From contig NZ_NMQW01000013.1 in assembly GCF_002234615.1 (NCBI RefSeq), positions 62,001-126,000 of the forward strand: DNA of 64,000 nucleotides. The letters run 5' to 3'. Source of the DNA: Paenibacillus rigui. GTDB taxonomy: Bacteria > Bacillota > Bacilli > Paenibacillales > NBRC-103111. Below, piece by piece: positions 25,947-35,903 of this stretch. Under the pieces are notes generated by a model. It had not been told where the DNA came from, did not search any database, and saw only the letters and a list, made by a program, of their open reading frames with translations. Each line of letters begins with the position of its first letter. Positions within the stretch are counted from its first letter, which is position 1. Position numbers and translations under genes: made by a program.

Positions 25947-27842
25947 CTATCTGTTCAGCAAACTGCCTACATACCTCAACAGTTCATTCGCAGAGGAAGG
26001 AGTATAGCCGTGCTCCTCGACGAGACGTTTAATGACCTCGTTAATCCGTTTGAGCTGCATTTCATCCGGTGTTTTGGTGGAGGTCGTAATTTTGACGATA
26101 TCTTTTAGATCGGCGAACAGCTTCTTCTCGATCGCCTCACGGAGCCGTTCATGGCTGCTGTAATTGAACCGGTGGCCTTTGCGGGAGTACGAGGACATCC
26201 GGATTAGAATCTCCTCGCGGAATGCCTTCTTCGCGTTCTCCGATATTCCGATCTGCTCCTCAATCGAACGCATCAGCCGCTCATCCGGATCCATCTCTTC
26301 GCCTGTCAGCGGGTCTTTAATTTTGCCCCAGTTGCAGTACGCCTCAATGTTGTCCAGATAGTTATTGAATAGTGTTTTGGCCGATTCCTCAAAGGAATAA
26401 ACGAATGCCTTCTGCACTTCCTTCTTGGCCAGCTCATCATATTCCTTACGGGCTACAGAAATAAAGTTCAAATACCGCTCCCGCTCTTCCTTCGTAATGG
26501 ATGGATGCTGATCTAAGCCGTCCTTGAGGGCGCGGAGCACATCAAGCGCATTGATAAACTCCAGACCCTGACGTATCAGCGCACTGGAAATGCGGTTGAT
26601 AACATATCGCGGATCGATACCTGACATCCCTTCATCCAAATACTCGTTTTGCATTTCCTTCAAATCCGCTTCCTTATAGCCCTCGACTTCTTCCCCGTCG
26701 TACATGCGCATTTTTTTGACCAGGTCCATCCCCTGCTTCTTGGACTCCTTGAGTCTGGTAAGGATCGAGAAAATGGCTGCTGCCCGCAGCGAATGCGGTG
26801 CGATGTGCACATGCGACATATCGCTTTGCTTGATCAGCTTCGTATAAATTTTCTCTTCCTCCGACACCTTCAGGTTGTAAGGGATCGGCATAACGATCAT
26901 CCGTGATTGAAGCGCCTCGTTCTTCTTGTTCGCAATGAATGATTTGTACTCCGATTCATTCGTATGCGCGATGATAAGCTCATCCGCCGAAATGAGCGCA
27001 AAGCGGCCGGCCTTGAAGTTGCCCTCCTGCGTCAGCGACAGCAAATTCCAAAGGAATTTTTCGTCGCACTTCAGCATTTCCTGGAACTCCATCAGACCGC
27101 GGTTGGCCTTGTTCAGCTCGCCGTCGAACCGGTAAGCGCGAGGATCGGATTCCGATCCGAACTCGGTAATGGTCGAGAAATCGATGCTGCCCGTCAGATC
27201 CGCAATATCCTGCGACTTGGGGTCGGAGGGGCTGAACGTCCCGATCCCCGTGCGATTATCTTCGGAGAGAAGCACCCGCTCGACGAGCACATCCTCAATG
27301 CGGCCGTTGTACTCGGTGCGCAGCCTCATCTGGCAGGAAGGGCACAGGTTCCCTTCAATTTTGACGCCCAAATCCTGCTCCACTTCAGCCCGAAGCTCCT
27401 GCGGGATCAAATGCAGCGGTTCTTCATGCATCGGGCAGCCCTTGATGGCATAAACCGCCCCCTCCTCCGTCCGTGAAAACTGCTCCAGTCCTCTTTTCAA
27501 CAGCGTAACAATCGTGGACTTACCGCCGCTGACGGGTCCCATCAGTAAGAGAATCCGCTTGCGCACATCGAGTCGCCTTGCGGCCGAATGAAAATATTCT
27601 TCGACGAGCTTCTCAATCGCTGAATCGAGGCCGAAAATTTCCTGTTCGAAGAAGTGATACCTGCGCTTTCCGTTGTCCTCGCCAATGCCGTGTGATGCAA
27701 TCATCTGGTAAACCCTTGAATGCGCGGTCATGGCCAGGTGCGGTTTTTTGGCAACCAAGCTGATATACTCGGCAAAGGTTCCGTTCCAAGCGAGTCGCTC
27801 GGTTTCTGTGCGGTAATGCGAAATTTTCTTGAATATGTCCAT
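25947..27842 (-). CDS. prkA: PrkA family serine protein kinase
   Basis: This 631-residue protein is full length for PrkA. It contains an AAA-type P-loop (LLLMGPVSGGKSTIVTLLKRG, about residue 100). A zinc-ribbon-like segment follows, starting CPMHEEP (about residue 145) with later CPSCQMR. The C-terminal kinase-like region includes NYLDNIEAYCNWGKI and DPDERLMRSIEEQIGIS. PrkA proteins are linked to sporulation and stress in Bacillus. In Bacillus and relatives prkA is commonly followed by yhbH; no yhbH follows here. The ATG has GGAGGAGG with good spacing. Confidence 0.96.
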   Translation of the reverse strand: MDIFKKISHYRTETERLAWNGTFAEYISLVAKKPHLAMTAHSRVYQMIASHGIGEDNGKRRYHFFEQEIFGLDSAIEKLVEEYFHSAARRLDVRKRILLLMGPVSGGKSTIVTLLKRGLEQFSRTEEGAVYAIKGCPMHEEPLHLIPQELRAEVEQDLGVKIEGNLCPSCQMRLRTEYNGRIEDVLVERVLLSEDNRTGIGTFSPSDPKSQDIADLTGSIDFSTITEFGSESDPRAYRFDGELNKANRGLMEFQEMLKCDEKFLWNLLSLTQEGNFKAGRFALISADELIIAHTNESEYKSFIANKKNEALQSRMIVMPIPYNLKVSEEEKIYTKLIKQSDMSHVHIAPHSLRAAAIFSILTRLKESKKQGMDLVKKMRMYDGEEVEGYKEADLKEMQNEYLDEGMSGIDPRYVINRISSALIRQGLEFINALDVLRALKDGLDQHPSITKEERERYLNFISVARKEYDELAKKEVQKAFVYSFEESAKTLFNNYLDNIEAYCNWGKIKDPLTGEEMDPDERLMRSIEEQIGISENAKKAFREEILIRMSSYSRKGHRFNYSSHERLREAIEKKLFADLKDIVKITTSTKTPDEMQLKRINEVIKRLVEEHGYTPSSANELLRYVGSLLNR

Positions 27843-28358
27843 GAGTCAACCTCCTCCGACGGTGCTTTTGCGGTAGCAACAAAAGTAAAGCGGTGTTTAA
27901 AAAAGGTCCTGGGTCCGAATAAGAGGCCGGCTGAAAAAGAGGCCAAGCTTCTCGTTCACGCTGCACGGGAAACGCCGTTCAGAGCTGTCTGCCTCCCGGA
28001 TAAAGGAAGGCTTCTTTATCCATTGCCTTAAGCCATCAGACGTTCCCAAACCTGCCTCTGTGATGCCGGGGCCCTCGCGCTATCCGCGGGAAAGCTATGT
28101 AGTAAACAGGTTCAGGACTCGTAAGCCGAGCCGCGTTTCCCGTTTGTTCGCTTCGTTATCGTAAGCGGAGCTTTTTAAACAACCTCATAAACGAAGTGTA
28201 TTAATACCTATGCACGCGATGAGGATAAGTTGCCCGAAATTTTAAGCAAAAACAAAAAACAGCGGCCGAACGGCACATGGAAAAATCGCAAGGTACAAGT
28301 TGTAAAATTTATCCATCAAAGTATCTGACGGACAACGTTCACAAGATCATACCCTGCG

Positions 28359-28378
28359 GCTGAACCGGGCGGTTCAGC
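28359..28378. repeat. GC-rich hairpin in the prkA-araM gap
   Basis: GCTGAACC pairs with GGTTCAGC around a GGGC tetraloop. There is no T-run on the minus strand, so termination is doubtful. Otherwise the 588-base gap (27843-28430) shows no gene that I can support. Confidence 0.5.
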
Positions 28379-28430
28379 TTATTCCTCTGTGCCTTTCTGC
28401 CGCTGCTTCAGCGGATGAATCCGGCGGGCC

Positions 28431-29768
28431 TTACAGCCATTGCCCAAGCCGCAATATCGTATACCGATTGCGCACATACATCGCGTATTGCAGACTGTCC
28501 TCGAGCAGCTCCGGCTCGACGCCAAGCTCCGCTACCGTCGCAGGTCCGCCGACGCGCTGCAGCAGCCCCGCGAGCACGTCCGGCGCCGGGACGCAGATGC
28601 AGACGCTGCGAATCGCTTCCCAGCGCTCGGCAATTCGCTCGGCCAGCGCGTCCAGCTCCGCCGCTGACGGGTCCGGCGCACCCGCTGCAAGGCCGTTCTC
28701 GGCCAGCACCTGATCGGCGATGACGCCGTAGCCGGCCTCGATGGCCGCACGCGCGCGCGCAGGCGTCGGCGTCTCGCCGCGGGCCTGGCAGCCTGCGATG
28801 GCCGCAGCCGCTTCAGCGGCGGACAGCGCCGCCGCCTGGGCGTACCGCGCGGCCATCTGCACGGCCGCGACGCCGACTTTGGCGCCATGCAGAAGCGCCC
28901 GGCGCTTCTGCTGCAGGAACCGCATCTCCCAATAATGGGAGAGGTGGTGCTCGGCGCCGGAGGCCGGACGGGAGTGGCCCACAAGCAGCATGGAGATGCC
29001 GGACAGTGTCAGGCCCTCCATCAGCTTCTGCATCCCGAGCTCCGTGCCGAGGGCGATGTCATCCACATGGTCGATGCACAAAGCGAGACCCTGTAGGGTC
29101 ATATCGGCGGCGAGCTCGCAATAGGACTCGCCGAACAGCTCCTGGCCGAGCTGCCAATCGGCCAGCGAGGTGTACTTGCCCAGCATATCGCCGAAGCCGG
29201 CGGCGATCATGGAACGAGGTGACTTGGAGAGCAGCGCCAAGTCAGCGAAAATCGCCTCCGGCGCACAGGCCGGAATCGTCTGCTTGAAGCCGCCGATAAT
29301 GAGCGGCGCGCCGACGGACGAGAAGCCGTCTACGGAAGGCGCGGTCGGGACGGACAGGAACACGCGGTTCATTTTGTGCGCCACAAAACGGACCGCGTCG
29401 TGGATCGTCCCTGAGCCTACGGCCACGATGGCTTGGATCGACGGCGTCACCTGCAGCATGAGCTGCACGATGATCCGCTCATCGGCAGCGAGCTCCCCGT
29501 GCTCGTCCTCGGTGAGCTCGCACAAGCTTGCCGGCAGCCCGGCCTCATGGCAGAGCTGCAGCAGCCCGTTTCCGGCAGCCTCCCGTGTGCGGCGGTCGGT
29601 GACCAGCAGGAGCCCGCTATAGCCCCTCTCCTGCGCATATGTCGGTAGCGCCTCGAGCGCACCGTTATCAATAACGACCTTACGGATCGGCACGTGGTGC
29701 TCGGCACCACAATCGCAAGTAAAGCTTGTGCCCAGCCACGGATTGATTTCCCCGGTAAGATGCTTCAT
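28431..29768 (-). CDS. araM: sn-glycerol-1-phosphate dehydrogenase (AraM/EgsA-like)
   Basis: This 445-residue dehydrogenase of the iron-containing alcohol dehydrogenase superfamily is predicted to reduce dihydroxyacetone phosphate to sn-glycerol-1-phosphate with NAD(P)H. Visible features are the nucleotide-binding AIVAVGSGTIHDAVRFVAHKM near residue 115 and FLSVPTAPSVDGFSS. The metal ligand region DMLGKYTSLADWQ and the histidines in GHSRPASGAEHHLSHYWEM follow. In Bacillus the product feeds archaeal-type prenyl-glycerol lipids via PcrB. The C-terminal third (28480-28880) is strikingly rich in alanine and GC compared with the rest of the gene. RBS GGAGGAAGAACAGG precedes the ATG. Confidence 0.9.
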   Translation of the reverse strand: MKHLTGEINPWLGTSFTCDCGAEHHVPIRKVVIDNGALEALPTYAQERGYSGLLLVTDRRTREAAGNGLLQLCHEAGLPASLCELTEDEHGELAADERIIVQLMLQVTPSIQAIVAVGSGTIHDAVRFVAHKMNRVFLSVPTAPSVDGFSSVGAPLIIGGFKQTIPACAPEAIFADLALLSKSPRSMIAAGFGDMLGKYTSLADWQLGQELFGESYCELAADMTLQGLALCIDHVDDIALGTELGMQKLMEGLTLSGISMLLVGHSRPASGAEHHLSHYWEMRFLQQKRRALLHGAKVGVAAVQMAARYAQAAALSAAEAAAAIAGCQARGETPTPARARAAIEAGYGVIADQVLAENGLAAGAPDPSAAELDALAERIAERWEAIRSVCICVPAPDVLAGLLQRVGGPATVAELGVEPELLEDSLQYAMYVRNRYTILRLGQWL

Positions 29769-29870
29769 CCTGTTCTTCCTCCCTTGAATACAATGTCTTA
29801 TCCCTTCATACTATCAAAACTATGATATAATTACATTATTTACACTCATTTTCAAAGGAGACCCGTCGTT

Positions 29871-30689
29871 GTGGCGATCAAAACCGAGACCGAGCTGTAC
29901 GCTCCGGTCAAAAGCTACTTCGAGCAGCTGGGCTATCACGTCCGCGGCGAAGTGAATCACTGCGACCTGGTGGCTATCCGCGGCGAGGAGCCTCCGGTCA
30001 TCGTCGAGCTGAAGAAATCGTTCTCCATTCCTCTGCTCCTGCAAGGCATCGACCGTCTGCGCTTGACCCGTCAGGTGTATGTCGCCTTCGAGCTGCCCAA
30101 CAAGGGACGCGCTCCTCATGGGGCGAGCTGGCCCGAGCTGCGCAAGCTTTGCCAAATGCTCGGTCTTGGGCTGATGACCGTTCAATTTTTTAAACGCAAG
30201 AAGCCTGCGGTCTTGATTGAATGTCATCCCACGGGTCTCGGTTCAGCGCCATCCGCTCCGATCGAGCTCGTGGAGGCTTTGACTTCTGCGGCGTCAGCAG
30301 AGCAGGTTCAGCCGATCCCAAGCCAGCTTCCCCGTCATAACAAACGGGCAGCCGAGCGAATCGTCCGCGAATTCAAGGAGAGGCGAGCCGATTACAACGT
30401 AGGAGGAAGCACCCGCAGCAAGCTGGTCACCTCCTACCGGGAGAAAGCGCTGCATCTGGCTTATTTGCTCCAGCTCCATGGACCGATGAGCCCCCGGCAG
30501 CTGCGTGCCGTCACAGGAAACGCCAAAGCCGCCAGTCTGCTGCAAAAAAACTATTACCGTTGGTTTCAACGAATGGAACGGGGCATTTATGCCATTACTC
30601 CACTCGGAGAAGAGGCGCTGCTGGCTTTTGCCCGTGTGGTTGAAGAGCTGCCTCCCGCTCCCCATCCGAATTCCCCTCCCTTGTCATAA
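29871..30689 (+). CDS. DUF2161 family protein, PD-(D/E)XK-like fold
   Basis: This 272-residue protein has N-terminal residues 1-120 that resemble the DUF2161 family, with a nuclease-like core: KTETELYAPVKSYFEQLGY, CDLVAIRGEEPPVIVELKKSF (the Asp and Glu-x-Lys of a PD-(D/E)XK site), then a helix QGIDRLRLTRQVYVAFE. The C-terminal half has a winged-helix-like region (LHLAYLLQLHGPMSPRQLRAVTG). The start is a GTG preceded by AAAGGAG. It is divergent from araM. Substrate and role are unknown. Confidence 0.78.
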   Translation: MAIKTETELYAPVKSYFEQLGYHVRGEVNHCDLVAIRGEEPPVIVELKKSFSIPLLLQGIDRLRLTRQVYVAFELPNKGRAPHGASWPELRKLCQMLGLGLMTVQFFKRKKPAVLIECHPTGLGSAPSAPIELVEALTSAASAEQVQPIPSQLPRHNKRAAERIVREFKERRADYNVGGSTRSKLVTSYREKALHLAYLLQLHGPMSPRQLRAVTGNAKAASLLQKNYYRWFQRMERGIYAITPLGEEALLAFARVVEELPPAPHPNSPPLS

Positions 30690-30748
30690 TCTTATCTAGC
30701 GCGGGATATGCATAGAGTAATAGATTTCCAAGCAAAGGAGTCTTTCCT

Positions 30749-31849
30749 ATGTACCCATTCCCGCTTTCCTTGCGTCAGCCCGGGGGCAGCTCTGCCCTGA
30801 CTCTCCTGAAGCCCTTTTCACTTCTCTGCGGACTGCTTCTTCTGCTCGGCTGGGCAAGCCCGCTGCTTCTTGCGCAAGCTATGAACTCGAATCCTCCTCC
30901 TGCCCCCTGGATTCAGGGTCTGGAAACCCAGGCTGACCCCGATACGGATGCTGCGCCGCCTTCCCATCCCGTAAGGACCGGGGTCGGGCTTGACCCTGAT
31001 GCACACAGCCAAGTTCCTTTACCCGAAACAAGCCCCATGCCTGCCGCCGCCGAAGCTTCGTCCCAAGCGCCGATTTTATCCGGTACGGTACCTGATTCCG
31101 GTCATATCGCCGGACTCCAGTCTGCCGCGGAGCCGGGTCAGAGTCCTCAAGCCGCTCCGAGTGCTGCAGCTGAGCAAGCGCCTGCGGGTCCAATACGCAT
31201 TCCTGTGTTGAACTATCACAGTATCACCACAGACCCGGGGAATCCCGCTACCATTACGCCGGAGAAGTTTGCCGAGCAAATGCATTATTTAAAGGAGCAT
31301 GGCTATACGACATTAAGCCTGCAGCAGTTTACCGACGTGCTTGAGGGCAAACAGCCGACCCCCGCCAAGCCCGTACTGTTAACGTTTGATGACGGGTATG
31401 CAGATAACTACGAGCATGCGCTTCCTCTTTTCAAAGAGCTGGACTTTCATGCCGTGCTGTTCATCTCGCCGGATACGGTAGAGGACGGATACTTTTTGAA
31501 CTGGGAACAAATCAAAGAGATGCATCAAGCCGGCTGGGATATTCAACCCCATGGCATGACGCATCCCCATTTGCCCCGGCTGAAAGCCGCGGACCAAGCT
31601 TACCAGATCGTTGAAGCGAGAAAACAGATTGAGGAGCAGTTGGGAACCGCTGCCGACATTTACTGCTACCCTTATGGGGAGTGGAATGCCGCCACCCTGC
31701 GGGTGCTTCGCGAGCATCAGTTTCGATATGCGTTCACAATAGAGCAAGGATGGACGACTCCGGATCAGGATGCGTTAAAGCTCAAACGGGTGTTTGTGAA
31801 TGGAGAGGAGTCCTTGGAGCAATGGATATCCAAATTAGAAAAATGGTAA
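30749..31849 (+). CDS. Polysaccharide deacetylase (NodB domain), exported
   Basis: This 366-residue protein has a hydrophobic N-terminal segment (about 25-45), a Pro/Ala/Ser-rich linker (about 48-148) and a NodB domain. Catalytic motifs are present: LLTFDDGYADN (motif 1, Asp-Asp) and HGMTHPHLPRL (metal-binding His-x3-His), then YCYPYGEWN and FAYAFTIEQGW-like C-terminal motifs. It belongs to the carbohydrate esterase 4 group and probably de-N-acetylates a cell-wall or secreted glycan. RBS AAAGGAG lies nine bases upstream of the ATG. The linker suggests attachment through or over the wall. Confidence 0.9.
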   Translation: MYPFPLSLRQPGGSSALTLLKPFSLLCGLLLLLGWASPLLLAQAMNSNPPPAPWIQGLETQADPDTDAAPPSHPVRTGVGLDPDAHSQVPLPETSPMPAAAEASSQAPILSGTVPDSGHIAGLQSAAEPGQSPQAAPSAAAEQAPAGPIRIPVLNYHSITTDPGNPATITPEKFAEQMHYLKEHGYTTLSLQQFTDVLEGKQPTPAKPVLLTFDDGYADNYEHALPLFKELDFHAVLFISPDTVEDGYFLNWEQIKEMHQAGWDIQPHGMTHPHLPRLKAADQAYQIVEARKQIEEQLGTAADIYCYPYGEWNAATLRVLREHQFRYAFTIEQGWTTPDQDALKLKRVFVNGEESLEQWISKLEKW

Positions 31850-31918
31850 TCCAATCGCAGTCCCCGGCGCTGCTGGCCAAAAAGCGTTGGACGCCCATCG
31901 CCATCTATTTTATCCTCA

Positions 31919-32899
31919 TCATGTAGCTCCTTGTTCTGCAGAGATTTTATGACCGGGGGAAGGTTCACCCGCCTGCCGTTTCATCAGCTCCTTGTGAATC
32001 CAGATCGCAGCCTGGGAGCCTTCCCCCATTGCAATCGTTACCTGTTCCGCATGAACCCCGACATCCCCTGCAGCCCATACGCCCGGCACATTGGTCATTT
32101 TACTGCGGGCATCCGCGACGATATGCTTGTTCTCCAGCCGTTCGATCCCCAGCTGCACCGCCAGCTTGGAGCCTACCTTGTTGCCGCCGAAAGCGATAAA
32201 CCCCCGTTCGCCCGCAATCGTTCGTCCGTCCGACAGCCGGACACCGTGAAGCTCGCCGCTCTTCCTATCTGACAACACTTCAACAATACTTTGTGGAATA
32301 TAGAAAATCCCCGCTCCCTGTAACTTCTCCACCACACTCTCACTTGCTGGAGAAGCTTCGGCCTCATGGTTAATGTAAGTTAGCTTGGGCGTCCAGTATC
32401 TCAAGGTGAGCGCCATTGATGCACCGACGTCTCCAGCCCCAAGCACGAGTGTACTGCGGCCGCTAATCTCATAGCCATCGCAGTCCGGACATACATATAC
32501 CGATTCGCCAAGGCAGTCTTCCAGCCCGGGCAGCGGCGGGAATCGGTCCATAATGCCTGTAGCCAGCAGCAGCGTCTTGGCCTGCAGTCCGGATTCGCCG
32601 GATGCCAGCTGCAAAGAAAATCCATCGCTTGTACGAGCGGCTGCCGTGACTTCTCCCACCATGAACTCCACGCCCAGCCTTTCTGCCTGCTTCGTACCAA
32701 GGCGTCGCAGCTCCGGACCGGATATGCCATCCGGCCAGCCCAGCACGTTGTGATAGCTCCGGCATAAGGTCGACCGCCCTCTGCCTTTATCGATGACAAG
32801 CGTCCGATGCTTGTACCTTCCTAATTGAATGGCCCCCTGAAGCCCGGCAATCCCCCCGCCGATAATAATGCAATCGTATAAGCTGGCTGACAAACGCAT
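31919..32899 (-). CDS. Thioredoxin-reductase-like NAD(P)/FAD oxidoreductase
   Basis: This 326-residue flavoprotein has an N-terminal FAD motif CIIIGGGIAGLQGAIQLGRY. A redox-active CPDC pair lies in YVCPDCDGYEI near residue 145, followed by the NAD(P) motif VLGAGDVGASMAL. A C-terminal FAD motif GVWAAGDVGVHAEQVTIAMGEG is also present. The CPDC motif differs from the CATC of classical TrxB, as in the wider TrxR-like group whose partners vary. RBS AGGAGG is close to the ATG; a TTG two codons on is an alternative start. No thioredoxin-like gene is adjacent. Confidence 0.88.
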   Translation of the reverse strand: MRLSASLYDCIIIGGGIAGLQGAIQLGRYKHRTLVIDKGRGRSTLCRSYHNVLGWPDGISGPELRRLGTKQAERLGVEFMVGEVTAAARTSDGFSLQLASGESGLQAKTLLLATGIMDRFPPLPGLEDCLGESVYVCPDCDGYEISGRSTLVLGAGDVGASMALTLRYWTPKLTYINHEAEASPASESVVEKLQGAGIFYIPQSIVEVLSDRKSGELHGVRLSDGRTIAGERGFIAFGGNKVGSKLAVQLGIERLENKHIVADARSKMTNVPGVWAAGDVGVHAEQVTIAMGEGSQAAIWIHKELMKRQAGEPSPGHKISAEQGAT

Positions 32900-32998
32900 T
32901 CCCTCCTTTTGCGGCTTTTTTTATCATATCCCACTGGCTGCGTCTTCCATGCATCCAGCGTGGTACACGTTTTCTATTGGCTTCATAAAAAAATCCAA

Positions 32999-33039
32999 AA
33001 AGGCCTTGTGGCGTGCGTAAAGTGCACCACAAGGCCTTT
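32999..33039 (-). terminator. Strong hairpin terminator between the MFS and TrxR-like genes
   Basis: AAAGGCCTTGTGG (32999-33011) pairs perfectly with 33027-33039. On the minus strand the stem is followed by TTGGATTTTTTT. It terminates the MFS transporter transcript. Confidence 0.88.
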
Positions 33040-33165
33040 CTTTGGCATCAGAATGAATGAAACAAATCGCCGCCTCGCAGCACCTTCCTGGCGGCGCATG
33101 CCTCCGTGGCAGTGCTGCCTGATGCGAGTATGCTTCAGGATCTGAAACCATTGATTGGGATTGAA

Positions 33166-34449
33166 TTAAACGGCTTCCTCTGCACGTTTGGTTTCTTTTT
33201 CCTCAGGACTTCTACCCAGCAGCCAGGCGAGAATAAACTGGAACACCGACGCACTGAGCAACACCCATGGCAGTGATTCGCTCCCAATATATTGGTAAGT
33301 CAGGATCAGAAGCAGGATCGAGAGAACCCGCCCCCAATTCAGGAAGGTCTCCCGCATGACTACGGATTCTACCCGCAGCTGCCCTTTCAACGGCAAGGTG
33401 CCAATCAGCCTGAAATAAAAGGAAGTCACCGTATTTCCCTGCAGCGGCGCGCAAATCGAGTAAATAATCATAAAGCCAACAACTGTTGCCAGTGACATTT
33501 TCCAAACGAGAAACAGGGTCCCCGCAATATACCCGATCGTTGAAATCACAAGAAACAGCTGAGCGCGCTCCTCCCGGCCGTATCGGGAAATGAACAGACC
33601 GGTCAGGATGCTTAAGCTCGCATACAGCACCCCCAAATAACCGACCAAATCCTCCCTTCCGACAATCTGAAACAGCAAAATGCTCGGCAAAAACAGCATA
33701 ATCCCCTGCAGCAGCCCCATTGCACTGAAGCCGAATAGGGATTTGACCCACCGTTTATTTTTGTTCATCAGCAAGCCCATGAACTTCAAGTAATAGGCTT
33801 TGTGGTGCGATTCCTTCGTTTTTATCTTAAAGCTGCCCAAGGTGGCAAGCAGAAACATGAAGAAGGCAATGGCGAAAACAATGGTATACCCTTTTAAGCC
33901 ATCTTGCTGCGAGATGATATAGCCTGCCAATGCAGGTCCGATCAGCCCCGCCAAAGTAAACACGATCATGTTGATCGCCAAGTAACGGATCCGGTTGCTC
34001 TCGGTCGATACATCGTACATTAACGTCAGGTAGCCCGCCCAGTAAAAGGAGCCTGTAATCCCGGCAAAAAGACCGAACAGGACATAGTAATCGACGACCC
34101 GCTCCTGCGCAAAGACGACAACCAAATAATATAAGGCAATGAATGCGATCCCGAGACGATAAGTTACCATCCGGTCCTTGCGTTTAATGATCAGCCCTCC
34201 GAGGGCATAAGCAAAAGGGGCAATCCCATAGTTCAATATATTAAACATCCCGTTGATCCATAAGCTGTGCGTCAGCCGCCACAAGTACAAGGATAAAAAG
34301 ACACCCGACATCGAAGCCCCAAACTGAAAGCAAAAGTGGATGAATTGGGAAACGATCGCATCCTTGGAAAGCCTCCTGTCAGCCGGTACCGCGAGCCTCC
34401 TTGCCTCCTGCCAATCCGACCATTTGTCCCGCCAATGCTGTAACTGCAT
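33166..34449 (-). CDS. MFS transporter
   Basis: This 427-residue membrane protein has about 12 hydrophobic segments and a charged cytoplasmic linker near residue 200 (KIKTKESHHKAYYLKFMG). The fold is MFS-like, but I cannot name a substrate; it resembles uncharacterised Bacillus and Paenibacillus MFS permeases. The frame opens at 34491, but the ATG at 34449 is preceded by AAGGGGAGCAGGT. It stands as a single transcription unit between the sugar importer operon and the flavoprotein gene. Confidence 0.85.
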   Translation of the reverse strand: MQLQHWRDKWSDWQEARRLAVPADRRLSKDAIVSQFIHFCFQFGASMSGVFLSLYLWRLTHSLWINGMFNILNYGIAPFAYALGGLIIKRKDRMVTYRLGIAFIALYYLVVVFAQERVVDYYVLFGLFAGITGSFYWAGYLTLMYDVSTESNRIRYLAINMIVFTLAGLIGPALAGYIISQQDGLKGYTIVFAIAFFMFLLATLGSFKIKTKESHHKAYYLKFMGLLMNKNKRWVKSLFGFSAMGLLQGIMLFLPSILLFQIVGREDLVGYLGVLYASLSILTGLFISRYGREERAQLFLVISTIGYIAGTLFLVWKMSLATVVGFMIIYSICAPLQGNTVTSFYFRLIGTLPLKGQLRVESVVMRETFLNWGRVLSILLLILTYQYIGSESLPWVLLSASVFQFILAWLLGRSPEEKETKRAEEAV

Positions 34450-34534
34450 ACCTGCTCCCCTTTTTCCTGACTTCGTATCGTCGAAATACAAGACTTTTCC
34501 TATTGTAGCAAGGAAGACGTTTCCTGTTAAGCAA

Positions 34535-34560
34535 GAAAAAGCCCCAGCATAGTAGCTGAG
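34535..34560 (-). terminator. Terminator after the second sugar-binding lipoprotein gene
   Basis: On the minus strand GCCTCAGC pairs with GCTGGGGC (one wobble pair) and is followed by TTTTTC. It lies about 35 bases after the lipoprotein stop codon. Confidence 0.75.
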
Positions 34561-34595
34561 GCCCCAGGTTGTACCGTTATGCTAAAGCATAGTCG

Positions 34596-35903
34596 TTATT
34601 TCTTCGCTTTAAGATTATCCCATGTTTTTTGGAAATCATCGAACATTTGATCCTTTGTCTTTTTCCCTGCTACATAAGCTTGGATAGTTGCGCCGAACTC
34701 CTGTGTAGCACCTTCCGGATATTTAGGCCAGTTCCAGCTCAACACCTTGCCTTCTGTGCTGTACTTTTGAACCTCAGCCCCAGTTTGTCCCAAATCTGCT
34801 GCGTTCGCCGTAATATTGGAGAAAGCCGGGATAAACTTGAATTCTTTGGTCATGTACGTTTTTCCTGTATCCGAAGTGACAAGCCAGTTCAAGAACTCTT
34901 TTGCTTCCGCTTTAACCTTGGAATCTTTGTTCACAACCCAATAGTTCGGTACGCCAACAAAAATTTTATCGTTTGCCGCTGCATCTTCATTAATCGGCAT
35001 TGGCATTACGCCCACTTTAATGTTCGGGTTCGTTTTCATAATTTGAACTTCCGTCCAGTTCCCTTGCTGCATCATAGCCGCTTTGCCTGTCGCGAAATTC
35101 GTGACTTGCGTATTGTAATCCGTTGTCAGCGGGTTCGGCTGGCTGTATTTCAAAGTCACATCCAGTAGATTGGACCAGTCGTTCATAGTGGCATTGCCTT
35201 TGAATTTCTCCGTGCCTGCATTCAAGCCCGAGATGAATTTATCCGGATCCGGTTGACGCGCAACCCCTACGTTCAGATTGTGAATCCCGAGAATCCACCA
35301 CTCTTGATAGCCGTTTGAGAAAGGCGTGATTCCTGCCGCTTGCAGCTTTTTCGCAGCATCCTCCAGCTGAGTCAATGTTTTTGGCAGCTCTTTAATGCCG
35401 GCTTTATCAAACAAATCTTTGTTGTACAAGAAGCCGTAGCCTTCGATGCTCATCGGTTGGCCGTACACTTTGCCGTCCTTCGTGATTGGCGTTTTGGCAA
35501 CAGGGAGTACATCCTTCACCCAAGGCTGATCGGACATATCCTCCAGATGCTCCATCCACGTATTCATTTCGTTAAATCCGCCGTTGTTGAAAATATCTGG
35601 CTGATCGCCGGAAGCAAATTTGGTTTTAAGTGCAGCACCGTAATCCGCACCGCCCCCAACCGTTTCAATTTGCAGCTTTACGTTTGGATGGGTCTTTTCG
35701 TATTCATCCTTTAAACGGGTTAAGGCTTCGTTAATTTCCACTTTGAATTGAAATATTTTGAGCGTTACCGGTTGTCCGGTTCCTGCTGTTGTACCTCCAG
35801 CACCTTGATTGCTTGTATCTTTTTTGGCACAGCCTGTCGCTACGCCCGCCAATAAGACAGCGCTTAAAGAAAGGGCTACGATTTTGTTGATTCCTTTTTT
35901 CAT
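34596..35903 (-). CDS. Sugar-binding lipoprotein of the second ABC importer
   Basis: This 435-residue extracellular solute-binding protein of the MalE/MsmE type has a lipobox ATGC with Cys25 after a lysine-rich start. The mature domain carries sequences typical of the family: FSNGYQEWWILGIHN and GKAAMMQQGNWTEVQIM. The frame is open to 36236, but the ATG at 35903 is chosen because of the GGGAGG site and the signal peptide; the extra frame is a read-through of foldback copy D. Its gene is last in the operon and separated from the permeases by about 450 bases. The ligand is not known. Confidence 0.92.
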   Translation of the reverse strand: MKKGINKIVALSLSAVLLAGVATGCAKKDTSNQGAGGTTAGTGQPVTLKIFQFKVEINEALTRLKDEYEKTHPNVKLQIETVGGGADYGAALKTKFASGDQPDIFNNGGFNEMNTWMEHLEDMSDQPWVKDVLPVAKTPITKDGKVYGQPMSIEGYGFLYNKDLFDKAGIKELPKTLTQLEDAAKKLQAAGITPFSNGYQEWWILGIHNLNVGVARQPDPDKFISGLNAGTEKFKGNATMNDWSNLLDVTLKYSQPNPLTTDYNTQVTNFATGKAAMMQQGNWTEVQIMKTNPNIKVGVMPMPINEDAAANDKIFVGVPNYWVVNKDSKVKAEAKEFLNWLVTSDTGKTYMTKEFKFIPAFSNITANAADLGQTGAEVQKYSTEGKVLSWNWPKYPEGATQEFGATIQAYVAGKKTKDQMFDDFQKTWDNLKAKK

